Source: an uncultured Collinsella sp. (GTDB lineage: Bacteria; Actinomycetota; Coriobacteriia; Coriobacteriales; Coriobacteriaceae). From it: a DNA stretch of 6,830 bases. The notes under the pieces were generated by a model. That model did not search any database. It was not told where the DNA came from and saw only the letters and a list, made by a program, of their open reading frames with translations. Positions 5,118-6,830 of this stretch are shown here, piece by piece. A program made the position numbers and the translations under genes. How positions within the stretch are numbered: the stretch's first letter is position 1; the number at the start of each line of letters is the position of its first letter. The stretch lies in assembly GCA_905197585.1 (NCBI GenBank), contig CAJJZO010000095.1, forward strand, positions 1-6,830. Direction: 5' to 3'.

Positions 5118-6830
5118 GTGAGAGCTGCCACTGTCCTTCGTTCAGTTATATATCGCGCCCTGACCATTGTGCTTGCCGCGCTTGCCGTGCTGAGTTCTAT
5201 CGCGCCTGTCCAGGCTTTTGCCGATGACTCTAGTCAGCAAGTCAAGACGGTCCGCGTTGGTTGGCTCGTCAGCAACGAGGGCTTCCAAGACGGCACCCCC
5301 GGCGAGCGTCTCTCGGGATGGGGTTACGAGTACCTCCAGACCCTGTCATACTACACGCCCGGCTGGCGGTACGAATACGTCTCCGGCACCTTCACCGAGC
5401 TTATGGACATGCTCGAGGCGGGCGAGATCGACCTCATGCCCAACATCTCCTACTCCGAGGAACGCGCCCAAAAGCTGCTCTTTTCCTCGAACCCCGAGGG
5501 CACCGAGCGCTACTACATCTACGCCAGGCCCGACCGTGACGACCTCGCAAAGGGTGACCCTCAAGCACTTCAAGGTCTCACTATCGGCTGCAACCGCGGT
5601 GTTATGCAAACCCTCGTCGGCCAGCAGTGGCTCGCCAACGAAGGCATTACCTGCACCTATAAAGAAATCGACACTGGCGGTGCCCTCTTTGACGCACTCG
5701 CAAACAACGAGGTCGACGCCATCATCATGAACGACACGATCTCGTCGCCCAGTGCCTCCCCCATGTTCTACATTGGTTCGAACGACTACTATCTTGCCGT
5801 TCCCAAAAGCCGCCCCGACCTGATGAACGACATCAATGCCGCCATGACGGCAATCGCCCGCGTCAACCCACGCTATAACGACGAAGTCAAATCTAGCTAC
5901 TCGGCCCAAAACAGCGGTTCATCATCGCTCAACGGCCCCGAATGTTCCTGGCTCAAAGCAAACAACAACACCATCACGCTCGGCTACATTACGGGCAAAC
6001 TCCCCTACTGCAACGAAGACGAAAACGGCGAAATGGAAGGCTCGCTCGCATCGCTTGCGACGACGCTACACGATAAATTTGGCATTACGGTCAAAACCGT
6101 CGCCTTTGATAGCTACAAGATGATGTCAAAGGCCCTGTCAAAGGGAAGCATAGCCGTTGCGCTGCCGGTATACCGAGATTACTGGTTTGCCGAGCAAACA
6201 GGCGTTGTGCAGTCGATATCGTTGGGGACCATATCCCTCACCGCCATCTACACCGGCAGCAACCTGAACAAAGACCTTCAGAACATCGCCTGTACCAAAT
6301 CATCGTTTGTCAACAAAAATGCACTTGAAAGCCTGTTTCCCACAGCGACCGTGACCGAATACCAATCCGACGATGAAGCGTTCGACGCCCTCAGGAAGGG
6401 AACGGCGCACTGCATCGTCGCTCCCAGCTCACGCATAAAAACCATCGGCGACCGTTATGATCTCGAAGGTTACGAGACGGCCGAGCTCCCTGACACCTGT
6501 GAGCTCTCGTGCTGGATTTCGCGCGGAAAGCCCGAGCTGCTGGGAATCGTCAACAAGGGCATCATCAATGCCGGAGAATCGCTCTCCGCAAGTAATTACT
6601 CCTCCACGTCGTACACGGCCCAGGAATCCAACACGCTTCAATTCCTTTATCGCAACCGCACCGCCATTGCAGCTACCCTCATCGGTATGTTGTCGGTCGG
6701 CATCGTCCTGCTCATCTGGGCGCTCGTGCGCGCTCGAACCGAGCGCAAAAAAGGGCTCTTCGGTGGTTTCTGTGGGAGAGATTCCGGCATAGGCCCAGCT
6801 CAGCGGGCGAAAACAACGATCTGGAACTGA
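5118..6830 (+). CDS. Membrane-anchored receptor with two solute-binding domains, C-terminus disrupted
   Basis: As read, this 570-residue protein has a signal peptide (residues 1-35: Arg near the start, hydrophobic 14-28, likely cleavage after AFA), then two periplasmic-type solute-binding domains of the family-3 amino-acid-binding fold (about 44-262 and 284-497), then one membrane helix (about 514-537) and the basic stop-transfer RARTERKK (538-545). Domain 1 keeps the usual late block in which ALANNEVDAIIMN (193-205) precedes the closing strand; domain 2 repeats the plan with ALRKGTAHCIVA (424-435). Such N-terminal halves normally lead into a coiled coil and a histidine-kinase or diguanylate-cyclase output. 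Here, residues 546-570 look unlike any linker, use codons rare in the rest of the gene (aga, ata, ggg, cgg), and end at a TGA at the window edge. The output domain is therefore missing, and the change begins where an IS-like end starts. The GTG start is chosen for AGGA six bases upstream. Confidence 0.85.
   Translation: MRAATVLRSVIYRALTIVLAALAVLSSIAPVQAFADDSSQQVKTVRVGWLVSNEGFQDGTPGERLSGWGYEYLQTLSYYTPGWRYEYVSGTFTELMDMLEAGEIDLMPNISYSEERAQKLLFSSNPEGTERYYIYARPDRDDLAKGDPQALQGLTIGCNRGVMQTLVGQQWLANEGITCTYKEIDTGGALFDALANNEVDAIIMNDTISSPSASPMFYIGSNDYYLAVPKSRPDLMNDINAAMTAIARVNPRYNDEVKSSYSAQNSGSSSLNGPECSWLKANNNTITLGYITGKLPYCNEDENGEMEGSLASLATTLHDKFGITVKTVAFDSYKMMSKALSKGSIAVALPVYRDYWFAEQTGVVQSISLGTISLTAIYTGSNLNKDLQNIACTKSSFVNKNALESLFPTATVTEYQSDDEAFDALRKGTAHCIVAPSSRIKTIGDRYDLEGYETAELPDTCELSCWISRGKPELLGIVNKGIINAGESLSASNYSSTSYTAQESNTLQFLYRNRTAIAATLIGMLSVGIVLLIWALVRARTERKKGLFGGFCGRDSGIGPAQRAKTTIWN
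6753..6830. mobile_element. Possible left end of an insertion sequence (ISL3-like), cut by the window edge
   Basis: GGGCTCTTCGGTGGTTTCTG begins exactly where the receptor reading frame stops making sense. GGCTCTTC-type ends are, from memory, characteristic of ISL3-family terminal inverted repeats, which insert with an 8-bp, often AT-rich target duplication. The bases just before it (GCAAAAAA, 6745-6752) would fit such a target. The 78 bases seen contain no transposase start, and the other end lies outside the window, so the call rests on the terminus motif and the break in coding character. Confidence 0.4.

Noticed and set aside
4916..5167. 83-codon minus-strand frame across the channel/receptor gap
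   Set aside because: Most of it is translation of the REP-like palindrome. It has no binding site and would overlap the starts of both flanking genes.

Overview
The window looks like chromosomal DNA of a GC-rich gut actinobacterium, most likely a Coriobacteriia member close to Collinsella. This rests on three observations: the high-GC codon use, the CLC / LOG / small K+ channel gene order, and an extracytoplasmic sensor with two solute-binding domains. The assignment is an inference from style; no marker gene is present to prove it.

Layout. Positions 1-314 carry no gene. They hold four copies of a hairpin-forming element at a strict 80-81 bp period. Positions 340-424 hold a promoter with inverted GTGTATA boxes. 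A plus-strand operon follows (425-2405): a short GntR regulator of the YtrA type, an ABC ATPase, and a six-helix ABC-2 type permease joined to the ATPase by an ATGA overlap. The minus strand then carries three genes: a CLC-family anion transporter (2494-3798), a LOG-family nucleotide phosphoribohydrolase (3924-4457) and a two-helix potassium channel (4494-4919). The last two appear to form an operon, with the channel first. A divergent intergenic region (4920-5117) contains a 58-bp imperfect palindrome of the REP type. On the plus strand, 5118-6830 is a secreted/anchored receptor: signal peptide, two solute-binding domains and one membrane helix. Its reading frame then enters 78 bases that look foreign to it and stops at the window edge.

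Function. The GntR-ABC operon is probably a self-regulated envelope or antibiotic-stress exporter unit, with the regulator likely binding the GTGTATA boxes in front of it. The minus-strand genes concern ion movement (anion transporter, K+ channel) plus a nucleotide enzyme. The last gene looks like the input half of a sensor kinase or related receptor whose output half is missing.

Most worth a second look are the 80-bp hairpin array, the abrupt end of the receptor at what resembles an insertion-sequence terminus (ISL3-like GGGCTCTTC), the LOG/K+ channel pair, and the CLC protein lacking the classical gating glutamate. I found no rRNA, tRNA or CRISPR, and no toxin or defence gene that can be recognised with certainty.
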